Source of the DNA: Eonycteris spelaea
Lineage: Eukaryota; Chordata; Mammalia; Chiroptera; Pteropodidae
Direction: 5' to 3'
Assembly: GCA_003508835.1 (NCBI GenBank)
Contig: PUFA01000225.1
Location: 1,240,001-1,304,000, forward strand
Length of the DNA: 64,000 nt
The position numbers were made by a program, and so were the translations under genes. The notes under the pieces were generated by a model. The model made no database searches. It saw only the letters and a program-made list of their open reading frames with translations, and was not told where the DNA came from. Within the stretch, counting starts at the first letter, position 1. Each line of letters starts with the position of its first letter. Below are positions 25,101 to 34,184 of this stretch, piece after piece.

Positions 25101-27251
25101 ACGGAATATTACTCTGCCATAAAAAAGAACAAGCTCTTGCTATCTGTGACAACGTGGATGGACCTAGAAGGTATTATGCCAAGTGAAATAAATCAGACAG
25201 GGAATGACAAATAGCATGTGATTTCACTTCTACGTGAAATCGAAAAAAGCGCAATAAACAAACAAAACAGAAACGAATGCATAGATACAGAGAACAAACT
25301 GATGGTTGCCAGATGGGAGGGGGGTTGGAGGGATAGATGAAAAAAGTGAAAGGGATTAAGAAGCACAAATTGCCAGTTATAAAAATAGTCACAGGGATGT
25401 AACATGCAGCACAATAATATAGTCAATCAGACTGAAATAACCATGTATAGTGCCAGAGGGGTACTAGACTTATTGAGGTGATCACTTCGCAAGGTATATC
25501 AATGTCTAATCGCTATGTTGTATACCTGGAACTCATATAAAATTGTACGTCAACTGTAATTGAAAAATAAATTACAAAACAACCTCTAGGCAGAAGCAGA
25601 ATGGATCTTGAGCTTTTTAAGATTTTCTGAATCTCACATACATCCAATCCTGTACAAAACCCACAGAAACACTAGTGTACGCAAGGAGACTTGCTTCTTG
25701 AGAGAATTCTTCGGTTTACAAGAGGATTTGGTAATGGGGATAATCACTCCCTAATTGATAATGATTTGTCAGTTGGGTAGCTTAAACTGGGTGGGGCCCA
25801 TCTGTATGACACTTGTGCCCCCTCTTCCATCGGCTCTGGAAGCCAGGTGGACAGGGAAAACCCACGCTCATGATCACCTCTAGGAGTGAGCCAAAGGGTG
25901 CGAGCCCTTGGCCCAGAACAGCCCCCAGAGGTTTCTCTGGGATAGCCCAACTGTGGTTTTGTTCCCAGGCTGCCTGCCTGCTTGAGCCCGTGCAATCCAG
26001 GAAACCACCCAACCCAGAGCTCAGACCAGGGAAATCTCCAGCAGCCTCTGGCTTGCAAGTCATCTATCCCCTGCTTTGGGTCTGTTTCCCCAGCTGCCCT
26101 AGGAGAGTGATCCTGCTACCTTTCCAAAGGGCCCCTCAGAGGTGGCCCTATCCAATCTGAGCAGGAGAATTAGGCTCTGCAATGGAATCCAAAAGAAGGG
26201 GCCGTGTCAGGTGCTCCGGAGCCCTGCTGTGTGTAGAGGCCAGGGAGGAGTAATATGGGGTGAGGGAGTGGAGGGGACCCTGGCACGGAACAGAGGATCG
26301 CTTTACCAAGCAATGGGTAAGACACCCTGCATCTTTTTCCGAGGACTCCGGAGGGGAGGCGGTATGTGTGTCTCAGAGGCAGAAGGGCTCTGTCACCACG
26401 GTGCAATGAAGGCACCCTGGCCCCTCCAGAACCGGACCACACAGGACCCACAAGCCCCGGGGCCACCTCCGGGAAGAGACTGCCTGTGTCAGCTGATCTG
26501 GAACTAATGGTGTGAGTGGAGCGCGCCCCAGGGCGATCTGTCAGCCTCTGCTTGCTTTGGCACCTCGCAGGGCCTCTGAGGTGACACTCCCACTCTCCTT
26601 CCGCTTCACTTCCAATTCTGCCTCAGGCAACAGGGGCTCAGGACGGACCTCAGACCCGCTGCGCAGGAAGGAGATACTCCTACCTCTACAAACTCCATCG
26701 CCCCTCTCCCTGTGGGTGCGGGTGGGGTTAGCAGGGTGAGGCCTAGGTTTACACCTTCACAGAGGTGAGTGAAGGCCAATAAATAATCCAGAAATCACCT
26801 TGAGTCTTGGGAGTTTTCCGGGTAGAGTTGGGGGTGGGGGTGGGGGTGGGGGGGAAGGCTGCCTTTGCCTAAGCAGGAGAGACACAGCTAGTGGAGCTGG
26901 GAGGGGTGGTCGCAGCTCCAGCACCGCGGGGGCAGAGACAAGGGAGGAGGGCAGAGGAGGGCAGGGGAGGCAGGGGAGGGCAGGGGAGCGCGGGTCTGCG
27001 CCGCGAGGGCCCGGCACTCACGTCCTCTTGAAGACGCCCCCGAGGGCGCTGCCCAGCAGGAGGCAGAGCTGCTGGGAGAAGAAGACCCAGGAGATCTGGG
27101 ACAGAGAGCTGTGCGTCTGGCAGCGCAGGTCCAGCAGCGTGGGCCCCAGGAAGGCGATGCACAGGCCGAAGCTGAAGAAGACGCTCCAGTAGGTGAGCGT
27201 GGGCTGCAGGTTGCGGCGGAGCAGTCCCGACAAGCGGCCGTCGCAGCCCAT
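334..27251 (-). CDS. MFSD4A: MFSD4A, major facilitator superfamily domain-containing 4A (10 coding exons)
   Basis: The joined coding exons are 27251-27022, 16946-16748, 16136-15876, 12805-12637, 12199-12084, 11045-10872, 6448-6301, 2998-2928, 1642-1522 and 389-334, giving 514 aa, the length I recall for human MFSD4A. The family is a 12-helix secondary transporter of the major facilitator superfamily, and the substrate of this member is not established. Helices 1 and 2 (about residues 19-39 and 53-73) lie in exon 1. A long extracytosolic loop (about 163-215) carries glycosylation sequons N173-S-T, N177-I-T and N203-Q-T. A hydrophilic central loop (about 240-300) separates the two six-helix halves. 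The start is MGCDGR, just inside the CpG island. Every junction is GT-AG and phase-consistent. I see no sign of decay. The identification rests on recalled human sequence, which the translation follows almost residue for residue. Confidence 0.95.
390..1521 (-). other. MFSD4A intron 9
   Basis: Intron of 1.1 kb holding the A19 run (399-417, part of the acceptor tract) and a T14 run near 1092-1105. No further exon or clear repeat family is recognised. Confidence 0.8.
1522..1642 (-). CDS. MFSD4A: MFSD4A coding exon 9 (residues 457-497)
   Basis: The acceptor is TTTGGCAG. The exon encodes IFQAQGSYSFLVCGVIFG then CLAFTFYILLLFF (helix 12), then the start of the cytosolic tail, HRMHPGCSS. The donor is CATCAG|GTAAAG. 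The tail reads GCSS where human reads GLPS in my recollection. Confidence 0.92.
1893..1943 (+). repeat. Short duplication, copy 1
   Basis: Shares a near-identical core (ccctatcttccttaaaactc and flanks) with 2839-2889, about 950 bp away in the same intron. Confidence 0.8.
1985..2026. repeat. (CA)21 microsatellite
   Basis: 21 uninterrupted AC units. Confidence 0.98.
2839..2889 (+). repeat. Short duplication, copy 2
   Basis: Partner of 1893-1943. This copy ends 38 bp from the donor of MFSD4A coding exon 8. Confidence 0.8.
2928..2998 (-). CDS. MFSD4A: MFSD4A coding exon 8 (residues 433-456)
   Basis: This 71-nt micro-exon has acceptor TGCATAG. It encodes GCATTVLVTGASVGEM then SLQMLVGW, in helix 11. 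The donor is TGG|GTATGT. The last residue is Trp where I recall Ser in human, directly at the splice junction. Confidence 0.92.
3210..3400 (+). mobile_element. L2 LINE fragment
   Basis: Carries the L2 motif attcagggcccttcccaagc after ggtaaaatccaagttgctta. Confidence 0.65.
3420..3628 (+). mobile_element. MIR SINE
   Basis: tcagagtcagacttgggttc, agctgtgtcacctac, gtaaagtgggcatca and a gcgtgtaagcgctcagcatg end. Confidence 0.75.
3695..4130 (+). mobile_element. L2 LINE fragment
   Basis: ctgccttcaggataaagtgg, agggccctttgtaacctg, then cactaggctgtaagagcctg near its 3' end. Confidence 0.7.
4445..4660 (-). mobile_element. MIR SINE
   Basis: ttttgcagatgagcaaactg, agactcagcgagg and cacaaggtcacaaagccag. 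Confidence 0.75.
5100..5220 (+). mobile_element. MER5-like hAT fragment
   Basis: The end ccaggtgattatagtgtgga followed by cagcactgagaacctctg resembles the MER5A 3' half. Confidence 0.5.
6301..6448 (-). CDS. MFSD4A: MFSD4A coding exon 7 (residues 384-433)
   Basis: The acceptor is TGACAG. The exon begins VGVVVTYLVLLAFSYNV (helix 9), then IFLFVGTASLGLFLSSTF (helix 10) and PSMLAYTEDILQYK, ending one base into G433. The donor is AAAG|GTGAGT. Confidence 0.94.
7190..7310 (+). mobile_element. MIR fragment
   Basis: gacccagttgtaagtaccg, gctccgcctttgaccatttc and tcctaatctgcgaagtggtc. Confidence 0.5.
8430..8630 (+). mobile_element. L2 LINE fragment
   Basis: gcagatcatgtcctttcctg, ttaaaaccttctaaagggct and tgaatgaaatcctctgctct. 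Confidence 0.75.
9350..9490 (+). mobile_element. MER5-like hAT fragment
   Basis: cagtgttttcccaaacctg, then tgaggtgtttgttaaatatg and a gggccctgggaatctcattt block follow MER5A order. Confidence 0.6.
10380..10470 (+). mobile_element. MER5-like hAT fragment
   Basis: gagaatcacctaggatagtt, then caaaatgcaaattcccaggc and gggtgattctgaaggcc. Confidence 0.6.
10872..11045 (-). CDS. MFSD4A: MFSD4A coding exon 6 (residues 326-383)
   Basis: This phase-0 exon has 58 codons. It begins GAYSTFVYSYAVEKPLSMG, then AGYLPSLFWGFITLGQL (helix 8), then SIPISSKVKPATMVFINV at the start of helix 9. The acceptor is CTCCACAG and the donor GTG|GTAAGT. Confidence 0.94.
11046..12083 (-). other. MFSD4A intron 5
   Basis: Contains a degraded reversed MIR (about 11460-11550). 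Otherwise no feature is recognised. Confidence 0.75.
11460..11550 (-). mobile_element. MIR fragment
   Basis: gtgacttgctcaaggtcaca, then ctggaagtcaacc. Confidence 0.5.
12084..12199 (-). CDS. MFSD4A: MFSD4A coding exon 5 (residues 287-325)
   Basis: The acceptor is CATCCAG. The exon completes codon 287 (Ala here; Gly in human as I recall), then HEDLFSCCQRRNFRGAP, then helix 7 (YSFFAIHITAALVLFMTDG). The donor is ACG|GTGAGC. Confidence 0.93.
12355..12460 (-). mobile_element. MIR fragment
   Basis: aagtaacttgcccaaggtca followed by cacagccagggttaggc. Confidence 0.6.
12637..12805 (-). CDS. MFSD4A: MFSD4A coding exon 4 (residues 231-287), central cytosolic loop
   Basis: The acceptor is CCCCCAG, followed by LPVPMAVLYLLSKERLL. 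The rest is the hydrophilic interdomain loop with CCPQRRPLLLSADELALE and TQPPEKEDASSLPPK. The last base starts the split codon 287; the donor is CCAG|GTGGGG. Confidence 0.93.
13215..13350 (-). mobile_element. MIR fragment
   Basis: ttattatcctcattttccag, atggggcaaatgaggtttaa and gttatcacatagtcag. Confidence 0.6.
15501..15520. repeat. (CTGGC)4 short tandem
   Basis: Four perfect 5-bp units in intron 3 of MFSD4A. Confidence 0.9.
15876..16136 (-). CDS. MFSD4A: MFSD4A coding exon 3 (residues 144-230), glycosylated loop
   Basis: This is a phase-0 exon of 87 codons. It starts VLHFFVGFGALLSPLIADP (helix 5), runs through a loop with CLPANSTANIT and WSNQTF, which hold three N-glycosylation sequons, and ends in helix 6 (SYAFWIMALIN). 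The donor is AAC|GTGAGT. Confidence 0.94.
16490..16630 (-). mobile_element. MIR-like fragment
   Basis: catgacaaccctgcaggcag, then cgcgccattttagagatgag and aagacccaagtccagag. Confidence 0.5.
16748..16946 (-). CDS. MFSD4A: MFSD4A coding exon 2 (residues 77-143)
   Basis: The acceptor is CCGCAG. The exon begins by completing T77, then LAQSLWALF. It encodes helix 3 (IPFCSNVKV follows it) and helix 4 (VLASVMALAGLAMGCIDT), then ANMQLVRIYQKDSAVFLQ. The donor is CAG|GTGACC. Both junctions keep the frame (1 + 66 codons). Confidence 0.94.
17085..17215 (+). mobile_element. MIR fragment
   Basis: ctctgtcacttagtagctgc, ctcagtctcctctgagaac and ctcacagggtggttgtgaag. Confidence 0.6.
18790..18955 (-). mobile_element. 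MIR fragment
   Basis: tgaggtagcctttgtagctg, aaattgaggctgagaaaggc and gactcaaacccaggatttcg. Confidence 0.6.
18988..19102. repeat. Compound (GA)n-(CAGA)n-(GT)n microsatellite
   Basis: A GA run, then five to six CAGA units, then an imperfect GTGTGC block and a long GT run. Confidence 0.97.
20170..20330 (+). mobile_element. MIR SINE
   Basis: ctctgccgcttcccagcggg, gggcctcagtttccttcact and ataaaatgggtatagcagg. Confidence 0.7.
21815..22048 (+). mobile_element. L2 LINE 3' end
   Basis: ctcaaatgtcacctcctcaa, agaggccctccctgacgacc, gaatgtaagctgcaagaaaa and the terminal ttgttgaatgagtgaataaa. Confidence 0.85.
22070..22620 (-). mobile_element. Old L1 fragment
   Basis: The plus strand reads aaattcatctactccaagtg, ttcactcagcatgctgtttt and ctactttttggctattgtga, the reversed 3' part of mammalian L1. 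Heavily diverged. Confidence 0.75.
23380..23472. repeat. Purine-rich (GA)n tract
   Basis: About 90 bp almost entirely A/G, ending in an uninterrupted GA run. Confidence 0.95.
24205..24430 (+). mobile_element. MIR SINE
   Basis: gttcaaatcctggctaggct, gtgtgaccctggcaagtctc and tggtaagtgctcaacaaag. Confidence 0.85.
24780..25585 (+). mobile_element. L1 3' segment (end of ORF2 and 3' UTR), less diverged
   Basis: Recognisable L1 ORF2 tail (cagcaattccactcctggat, caagacatggaagcaaccca, taccacaatat-type block near 25110, ccaagtgaaataaatcagac). It continues into a 3' UTR ending aattgaaaaataaattacaa. Frame is interrupted; it is 5'-truncated and non-functional. Confidence 0.85.
26830..26854 (+). repeat. 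G-run tandem with G-quadruplex pattern
   Basis: G5-T-G5-T-G5-T-G7, a textbook intramolecular G4 pattern, in intron 1 of MFSD4A about 170 bp downstream of the exon 1 donor. Confidence 0.9.
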
Positions 27252-27480
27252 GGCCCCGGCTGGCAGACGGACTGGCGGCTGCTGGCCCGGAGCGCAACGG
27301 TGCCCGAGCGCCGCCTGCCCGCGGGAGGGCCGGCGGGGCCGGGGAGGCCGGCGCCGGGAGGGAGGGGCAGGGAGGGGCTGCCCGGCGAGGGGCCCCGCCC
27401 ACGGGCTCGGGGTGGAGGGGGCGCCTCTGCGGCCCGCGGGCAGCGCGTCGGGGCGCGCGCCTCGCCTCCTTCCCACGCAT
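27000..27480 (-). promoter_or_regulatory. MFSD4A: CpG island and promoter of MFSD4A
   Basis: About 480 bp of very GC-rich, CpG-dense sequence surround the MFSD4A start codon. It includes a GC-box-like ccccgccc at about 27394-27401 and a CpG-dense block gcgcgcgcctcg near 27453-27465. No TATA box stands out upstream of the ATG. This fits a dispersed-start CpG-island promoter; the exact start sites cannot be read from sequence. Confidence 0.7.
27022..27251 (-). CDS. MFSD4A: MFSD4A coding exon 1 (residues 1-77)
   Basis: The ATG is the complement of 27251-27249 and begins MGCDGRLSG. The exon covers helix 1 (WSVFFSFGLCIAFLG) and helix 2 (ISWVFFSQQLCLLLG). It ends with GGVFKR plus two bases of T77, at donor GTGAGT (27021-27016). 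The GSALGGVFKR stretch after helix 2 sits where MFS proteins carry their loop 2-3 A-motif. Confidence 0.95.
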
Positions 27481-29194
27481 CAGCTCACCCTCCCCTGGCT
27501 GGAGGAGACCAACAGGGAGCCGCTCTCCACCCGCCCCCTCCTCCTACCCAGCTCCCGGTCCCTCCAGCCTCCTTATACAGCACCTCCACCAGGGTCAGAG
27601 GAACCTGAGTGCCCATTCTAGAGATGGCCAAACAGAGAGCCCGAGCGGTCCTGTGTGTACAGAGAGCGGCTGGAGAGCAGGACGCTCCAGGCTCGGGAGA
27701 GCCCCAGCTCCTCCCCAGACACCAGCCTGGCTGGGGCTTTGGCGGTGGAGGTGGCCCCCAGCCCGCCCTCTTAAACCTACGGGCCTCACAGACGGACTTC
27801 CAGGGTCTGACAGCGCCCCCTCTTCCCCTGGAATAGAAGGCAACATCTCCTACATGTATATTTTCTTGGGAGGGTATTCATGGCTTTCATTAGAACCTCA
27901 AAAAGTTCATTGACCTTTAGACGGAAAACCCTGGAAACAGATTATCTATCTTCACTCTAAGTTCCGCGGTGAGCCAGTCTTCACCTGCTGCATCCCATCT
28001 GCGCCTTGGACAGGTGCTGGAAGGAGGGTGTGAATGCTTGGTCCAGATTCCATCTCTTTCCTTCTTCCTATTTGGGGGAAAGGAGAGGGACAGAAAGGTG
28101 AGGGTGGGGACCTGGAGGAATCCCAGAAGAAATTTGGAAATAATCCTCTAAGAAGAAAAAAGAATTCTCGGGAAAATTCTAATTTTGCTGGAAAAAGCCC
28201 CAAAGAGGTGGGAGTGGGAGGGTGTTATCTTCCAGGCTGAGAGTCCCTCGAGGAGCCTGCAGCTGACACAGATGTCCGTCCCCAGGTGGTCACGGGGCTC
28301 CTGGGTCTTGTGTGCTCCTGCGTTGTTCCCTGGAGACAGAGGAATAAGGCCTACAGCGTTACCTCTATCCTGGTTGTCTGGTCATGGCAGATGCCATTAT
28401 TTATGCCTATTGCCCACTTATTCCCCTCAGGGGGACGAGGCTGAAAGGGCTGAGAAGGTAATTGGGTGGGTGCCCCTATGACAACGTGGGGTGAGATGGG
28501 GCACCAACTTCTTTTGCAAGTGCTAGTCCCATCTCACAGTGCCACCCCAGCATCTGCTCCATCCCCTAGACTATGAGCACCAGGGAGAAAAGCCCCATGG
28601 TCTCCCTGGATCAGTTGGTCTGTAGGTGATGACAGTCACTTCATCAGTGGTGACAATGGTGAGCCTGCACAGCACTTGTGACTAAGTAAAAACTTTTCCT
28701 CTGAAAAAGCATTTGTTTGAGTCCCCTGAGCCACTGTTACAGAATTCCAGAACCACAGAAGCTCAGAGTTGGAAGGAGCCATCTCCAGCTGAGGCCCCTA
28801 CCCCCACCCCATCATTGCTGATAAATGTTTGTCAGTCCTATTGTTGACTATTACCTTTTATTGATGGAAACCCAACTTATCGTTTCCTAGGGGTCCACTT
28901 CCAACGTGGGTCATCTCTGGTTGTAGGAGGGGCTTTGTGCTGAACCGAAATGCTCCTCCCTGTGGCTCCCCACTGCCATCCACAGGACAAGTCTAATTGC
29001 TCTGTGTACGTTAGTCCTCACAAGTAATGACTTCACCTCAGCATTTGGCTTGTTAGCCCAAACACCTGAAATTCTTTCATAATTTCCTTAGATGGTGCCC
29101 CCAACTACATCACTCTACTGGTTTAGCTCCGCTGGCCACAGTGGCAGTGACCCTGGTACGGTGAGGCAGCCTACAGTGTCTGGGGTGCTGAACG

Positions 29195-29340
29195 CATTCT
29201 ATAGCTTGATCTAGGTGGTGGTACACAGATGTAAACATATGTAAATGTTTTTTGGGCTGTGTGCTTATGATTTGTCCCTTTTATTGTATGTAAGTTATAT
29301 TTCAATAAAATAGTAGAAACTAAAAATAAGTAAACAAAAA
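29195..29340 (+). mobile_element. L1 3' end fragment
   Basis: Reads ttgatctaggtggtggtaca, then gtgcttatgatttgtccctt and gtatgtaagttatatttcaa taaa, the typical old L1 terminus. Confidence 0.75.
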
Positions 29341-29410
29341 TAAAGTAAGATACCCCAGTGTTGATGCAATACCCAGCCTCTCTATAGTCAAAGGCCTTCC
29401 TCCTCTCCTC

Positions 29411-29440
29411 TGCTCTGCTCTGCTCTGCTCTGCTCTGCTC
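29411..29440. repeat. (TGCTC)6 short tandem
   Basis: Six perfect pentamers within a longer pyrimidine-rich stretch. Confidence 0.97.
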
Positions 29441-31574
29441 TCCTCTTTCCTCCCTTCCTCTCCCCTCCCCTTTGTGCAGGGCCCTTGAGCTGAGACAGTA
29501 GGGAAACAATGAGATGCAGCAATGAGATGCATTCTGTCCTAGGGGTGCTCTGAGAACCTGAAGCGGAAGAATCTTGTTTTGCCTAGGAAGGCTTCATGAA
29601 AGAGGTGATTACTGAACTATTTTCCAGCATCATCACATTGTCCACCTCCTCTAGGAACTCTTTCCAGATAAATTCAATCCAACCCCCGAATTCCAACAAG
29701 CCCCAGATCCATTTCTTGCCCCCTACTATCTTCGGCTGTTATGCTCATGAACTGTTAGCTGCCTCTTCCTGCCACCAGTTACACCGTGAGTTTTCAGGGC
29801 TGGGGCTACACTTACCTTTACCTCTAATTCCCCCCACCCCTACCCTGGTGTCTTACCAAATGCCTTGCAGATAGAGTCCTGGGTAAATAGCTGGGGAAGT
29901 GAAATATTTGCATAGTACCTTTGCAATTATTTTTACTATTTTATTTACACATTTGATCTCCTAATGACAGCCAGTTCCCCAAGGGCAGAGGCTGTCCTAC
30001 ATTTCCTCTGTGCTTTGTACTCAAAGCTCTAGCCCTAACTGGGCACTTCGTGGTCTTTCTTAAATTTGAAAGACAAAATCTTGGTCCCTTAGCCATTCTT
30101 TGATTTCCCTCCTTAAAAATTGGAAGGGAGTGACCCCTGTCCCTCAAGCTGTGGAAAACAGATTGAGATCCCTGATCGAAAGACTGAATAGATTGGCAGA
30201 AAGTATCTGTAGGAGTGAAAGGTTCCCAAGCTCTTGCTGAATGAAATCTTTTTCTTTGCCTCAAAGGTCACCTACTTGTACAGCTTTCTTTGACCTTCCT
30301 AGGGTCCCTTATTGGGGCTGCCAAACTAAACCATTGCTAGTGATCGGTTTACTGCCTCTCTTCCAAGGCCAGGGCAATGGGGTCCATTTTTCATTGTTTG
30401 CAGGAGTTGATTCATTGGTGAGAGATGTTTGCACTACACTGACTCCCACTTACACCTGGAAGTTCATAAGCAATAAATCAGTGGCACTTCTTGGACTGTG
30501 GATAGGTGATCTACATCCTGGAAATACTCAAGGAGAAAGCAAACAAGATAACATAGAGTGAAATAAGAACTAGATACCCTGTGATCCTTACCATGCCTCA
30601 CAGCTGGCCAAGTTCTTTAGTGTATAAACCCATCATATACATTTTATCTTTCTTACTGTTTCTGTTAGAATTGAAAGCCTTAAATATACAAAGACTATAC
30701 AAAGAGAAAAGATCTGATTATCGCAGCCTAGAGGGGAATCATGGAGACTTGGACCTGATTTATGTTGGTAGGATCCTCCAGGTTACCATGGGCCTGCCCC
30801 AGCCCTAGGGCCCTCTAGTTTCTGCCTCCCAGACTCTCAGGAGGCCAGGCAGGAGCAGTGGAGTGACGTCTCCAGTTCAAGGTGATTAAGCGCGTTCTAT
30901 TGTTCATCTGGCCATTGGGGCATGAGGCCACCCTTTCTCCCCACCTCTGGATTTTGTCTTCCCAACCCCCACATCATGGCCTTGCTAACCAGGATGCGGA
31001 GAGTGGATTAGCATGCTCTGGGGGTTGGCATGGGACAGGTGGCAGACAGCTTGGTGCCAAGGACTACACCTGAATGAAACAGCCACCCTACCCCACGAGA
31101 ATGCAAACAGCAGAGCTAGGTGTGTATACAAAGAGCCTCCTTTCCAAATATCCAGATAAATGAGTTTTCAGCCTGTCTGGAGTGTGAGGGGAGTGATCAC
31201 TGCAGGTGCCAAGAGGAAAAGGAGGGACAGGAATTGTCCAGAGGCATCTTAGAGTTAGACCAGTGGCCCCACACATCCTGGAGGTAATGTTGCATAATAC
31301 CTGGCATTTAGTTAGAGCTGAATATGTGTTAGTTGAAGCTAGTCTAACTTGGAGTATCAGAAGGCCTCTAAAATTCTCCAGTGTGACCTTCCACTCAGAA
31401 ACGGAATTCCATTTACAGCGTCCCTGCAGGTGGCCACTCAGCCTTGGCTTCAGCATGGCCAGCATGTGTGAGACCTGAGAAAAACTGAGCCTGGGTTTCT
31501 TCCTCTATAAAATGGGAGAATGAGAAAATGTAGACACAGTATGTAGCACAGGAGCTGGTACACTGCGTCCCCGT

Positions 31575-31725
31575 ACCGGCAGCATCAGCATGTCCTGGAG
31601 ACTTGTTAGAAATGGAGCTTCTCAGTTCTGAATCAGACACTCTGGGGAGGGAGACGTGGCTCAGCAATCTGTTTTATAAACCCTCCAGGAGACTCAGATG
31701 CAATAGCAGTTTGAGAATCAGTGCT
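31575..31725 (+). mobile_element. MER5-like hAT fragment
   Basis: cagcatcagcatgtcctgga, cttgttagaaatggagcttc, gactcagatgcaatagcag and tttgagaatcagtgct in MER5A order. Confidence 0.7.
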
Positions 31726-32084
31726 CTAGAGCCACAAAGGAAAAAGTCTAATTCCCTTCCAAGAGAACCATTTACTGTCTGAAGACATTCTTCACGTTCT
31801 TCCTACGTTTTATCGTTCCCACCCTCCTCTCCACTTCCTTAGCCATCCTTAATTTTCCATGTATTCCAGACCCCCTGCCATCCTTATTTTCCGATCCTGT
31901 CAAGTTCTCATTGTAAGTGACCCTCGTAAAAAGGGGGTCCCCAGCACTACACCAGGGCCCCTGAGGAGTCTAAGCAACACCCAGGGCAATGGGTTTGCTG
32001 CGTCCTCTGTCCTAGACACATTGACAGCTCTTTGTTGAGTGCTCACTCTGTGTCAAGCACATGACATACAATAGCTTTTTGTTT

Positions 32085-32800
32085 ACTTTTTTTTTATTGA
32101 GGTTAAAATTACACACTTTCAAGTCTTAAGTGAACAAATTGAATTTTTACATGTGTACACACCCAGGGGACCACCACTCAGATCAAAATATACAACTTTC
32201 CAGCACCCACTTCAGACATGGTCATGTGCTTGCTCAGTATCGTGTCTATGAGAACAATAGTTCATTATTTTTCATTGCTATGTAGTATTCCACAAAGGGC
32301 ACACACCACTATTTATTTATCCCATCTACTATTGGTGAACATTCAGGTTGTTTCCAGTTTGGAAGTATTATAAATAAAGCTGCTGTGAACATTCTTTACT
32401 TGTCTTTCAGTGGACATAGGTTCACATTCCACTTTGAATGAAGAAGTGAAATTGCTAGGTCATGGGATCGCTTTAGCTATTAGCAGGTGCTGCTAAATAG
32501 TTAGCCAAAGCGATTTTACCAGCGTACACTCCTGCTAGAGTTCCAGTTCCTTCACATTGTACATTGCCAGTCACGTTGATCTTAGTCACTGTGTTGGCAC
32601 ACACTAGTATCTCAGTGGTTTTCATTTGTATTTCCCTCATAAACACATACTGTTCACTGTCTTTTCATCTGCTTATTGGGCACTTGCATATCCTCTTCTG
32701 TGAAATGTCCTTCAGGTCTTCCACTTACTTTTAAAATTGGGTTGTCTCTTTAAATTTTATTTAGGAGTTATTGATATATTCTGGATATGAGTCCTTTCTC
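32085..32800 (-). mobile_element. Old L1 fragment
   Basis: Reversed L1 3' sequence: ttttttattgaggttaaaat, attgctatgtagtattccac and tgaatgaagaagtgaaattg. Confidence 0.75.
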
Positions 32801-32859
32801 GGTTACGTGTATTATAAATATCTTCTCCTTATCTGTACCTGCGTTATCTTTAATCTTCA

Positions 32860-33000
32860 CAATATCCTGTGAGATAAGCTCCATTATCTCTATTTTATGG
32901 ATAAGGAAACTGAGGCTGAGGAAGGCAGAGCAACTTGCCCAAAGTCACACAGCTCGGAAGTATCAAAGCTGAATTTTGGGCCCAGGTCTCCTGACTCCAC
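32860..33000 (-). mobile_element. MIR SINE
   Basis: attttatggataaggaaact, gaggctgaggaagg and cttgcccaaagtcacacagc. Confidence 0.8.
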
Positions 33001-33269
33001 AGGATCATGAGGGAATCTTCTTGTTGCCTCGTCTTGCTTTACAGTCTCCTTTAATTTTGGTTTGTGCTCTCTTTCCTGCCAGCACTCTTGGGGGCCGATT
33101 CAGCCATGCAGCAGAAGGGCTATAGCTCCACTGTTACAGGGTACGGATGGTGCCTCACGTCCGTAAGGCGTGGTTACGAATAGTCATCCAAACACTGAGA
33201 AAAAATACTGAGCACAGTGCGCCATCCTCCACCCTGTTTCCTGACCACCTTTCCTTGGGGGCTCGGATG

Positions 33270-33490
33270 AGCTATTCATTCTGCTGAGAGCTCCCCACCC
33301 GCCCAGGGCTGCCCGGTGCCTGCCTTGTGTTCCCTCCACCTCCTCATTTACCACCTTTCTTTGTGGTCACCAGCTGGAGTGTCCATACCTCGGATCAACC
33401 GTCAGCGCCTTGAGGCTGGAGGTTGAGTCCCATGTTAATCCTTGTATCTCAGTAGCACAGAGCAGGCATTCGGAAAATATTAGCTACCCA
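33270..33490 (+). mobile_element. L2 LINE 3' fragment
   Basis: cgccttgaggctggaggttg, cttgtatctcagtagcacag and agcaggcattcggaaaatat. Confidence 0.6.
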
Positions 33491-33594
33491 AATATGGGTT
33501 TAGTTACTAGAACCTTGAACTAATGAAAAACTCTAAGGCAAAAATAATATTCATAGAGGATTGCATGAGGGATGTACAATTTATCTATTTAATC

Positions 33595-33725
33595 AGTGGT
33601 TCTCACTCAGACTTGGTTATATACTAGAATTGCCTCGAAGTTCAAAAAAGTCAGACTTTCTGGTCGAGGGGTGTTTTACAAAGCTCCTCAGGACTCTAAT
33701 GTGCAGCCAAGGTTGGAAGCCACTG
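33595..33725 (+). mobile_element. hAT-Charlie, MER5-type element with both ends
   Basis: Starts CAGTGGTTCTCA and ends ggaagccactg, giving short terminal inverted repeats around a 131-bp body. No clear target duplication remains. Confidence 0.7.
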
Positions 33726-34184
33726 TTGCTGAGGGCCTGCATTCTACCACCATACTTGCTTGTATGTCCCGCACCGTTTAGGTCCCTCAGTAACGTGCCT
33801 CTAATGAATTACGCTTGGGATTTATGCCTCGCTTGCATGACTCCAGGACATGTTACTAAAATTATGGTGCAGTGTTGGGGCCAGTGGACCCCACTTCATG
33901 AAAACACACAGGAGAGATTTCTATTGGGCATCAGGATCAGGAAAAACTGTGGTTTTCCTGAGCAACCAGCTCACGTTTGTCTTAAGGATGCTGGGAATCA
34001 TCTAGTAACACTATTTTCCAAGCTCGTAGTAGCTACTGGAAAGCTCGCGGCCAAAGTCATGGCCCACCTTTATTACCTGTGTGGAATTTTATGGTATATG
34101 AGTTGGGTATTGACTTGGCTCCTCTTTATTTTGTCTTTTCACCCTTCTTCTTCTTGTTGTTTTTCATAATAATGCTTATTTAAA

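Larger units (their letters stand above)
16947..27021 (-). other. MFSD4A intron 1 (10 kb)
   Basis: The longest intron. It carries MIR and L2 copies, an old L1 fragment (22.1-22.6 kb), a younger-looking L1 3' segment (24.8-25.6 kb), a compound GA/CAGA/GT microsatellite (19.0 kb), a purine-rich tract (23.4 kb) and a G4-type run close to exon 1. Confidence 0.85.

Noticed and set aside
24780..25214. 144-aa plus-strand frame with reverse-transcriptase-like tail
   Set aside because: It is the C-terminal remnant of L1 ORF2, truncated and broken, not a host gene.
26869..27480. 203-aa Pro/Ala/Arg-rich minus-strand frame across the CpG island
   Set aside because: Out of frame with the MFSD4A start and reads straight through the exon 1 donor; typical of CpG-island sequence.
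29411..29440. TGCTC pentamer array considered as a CRISPR-like or switch-region-like repeat
   Set aside because: Perfect 5-bp tandem without spacers in mammalian DNA; a simple microsatellite.
33561..34169. 202-aa open reading frame on the plus strand in the intergenic region
   Set aside because: It begins just before a MER5-type transposon, passes through it, and approaches an L1. It has no splice context, no domain I recognise and no coding bias.
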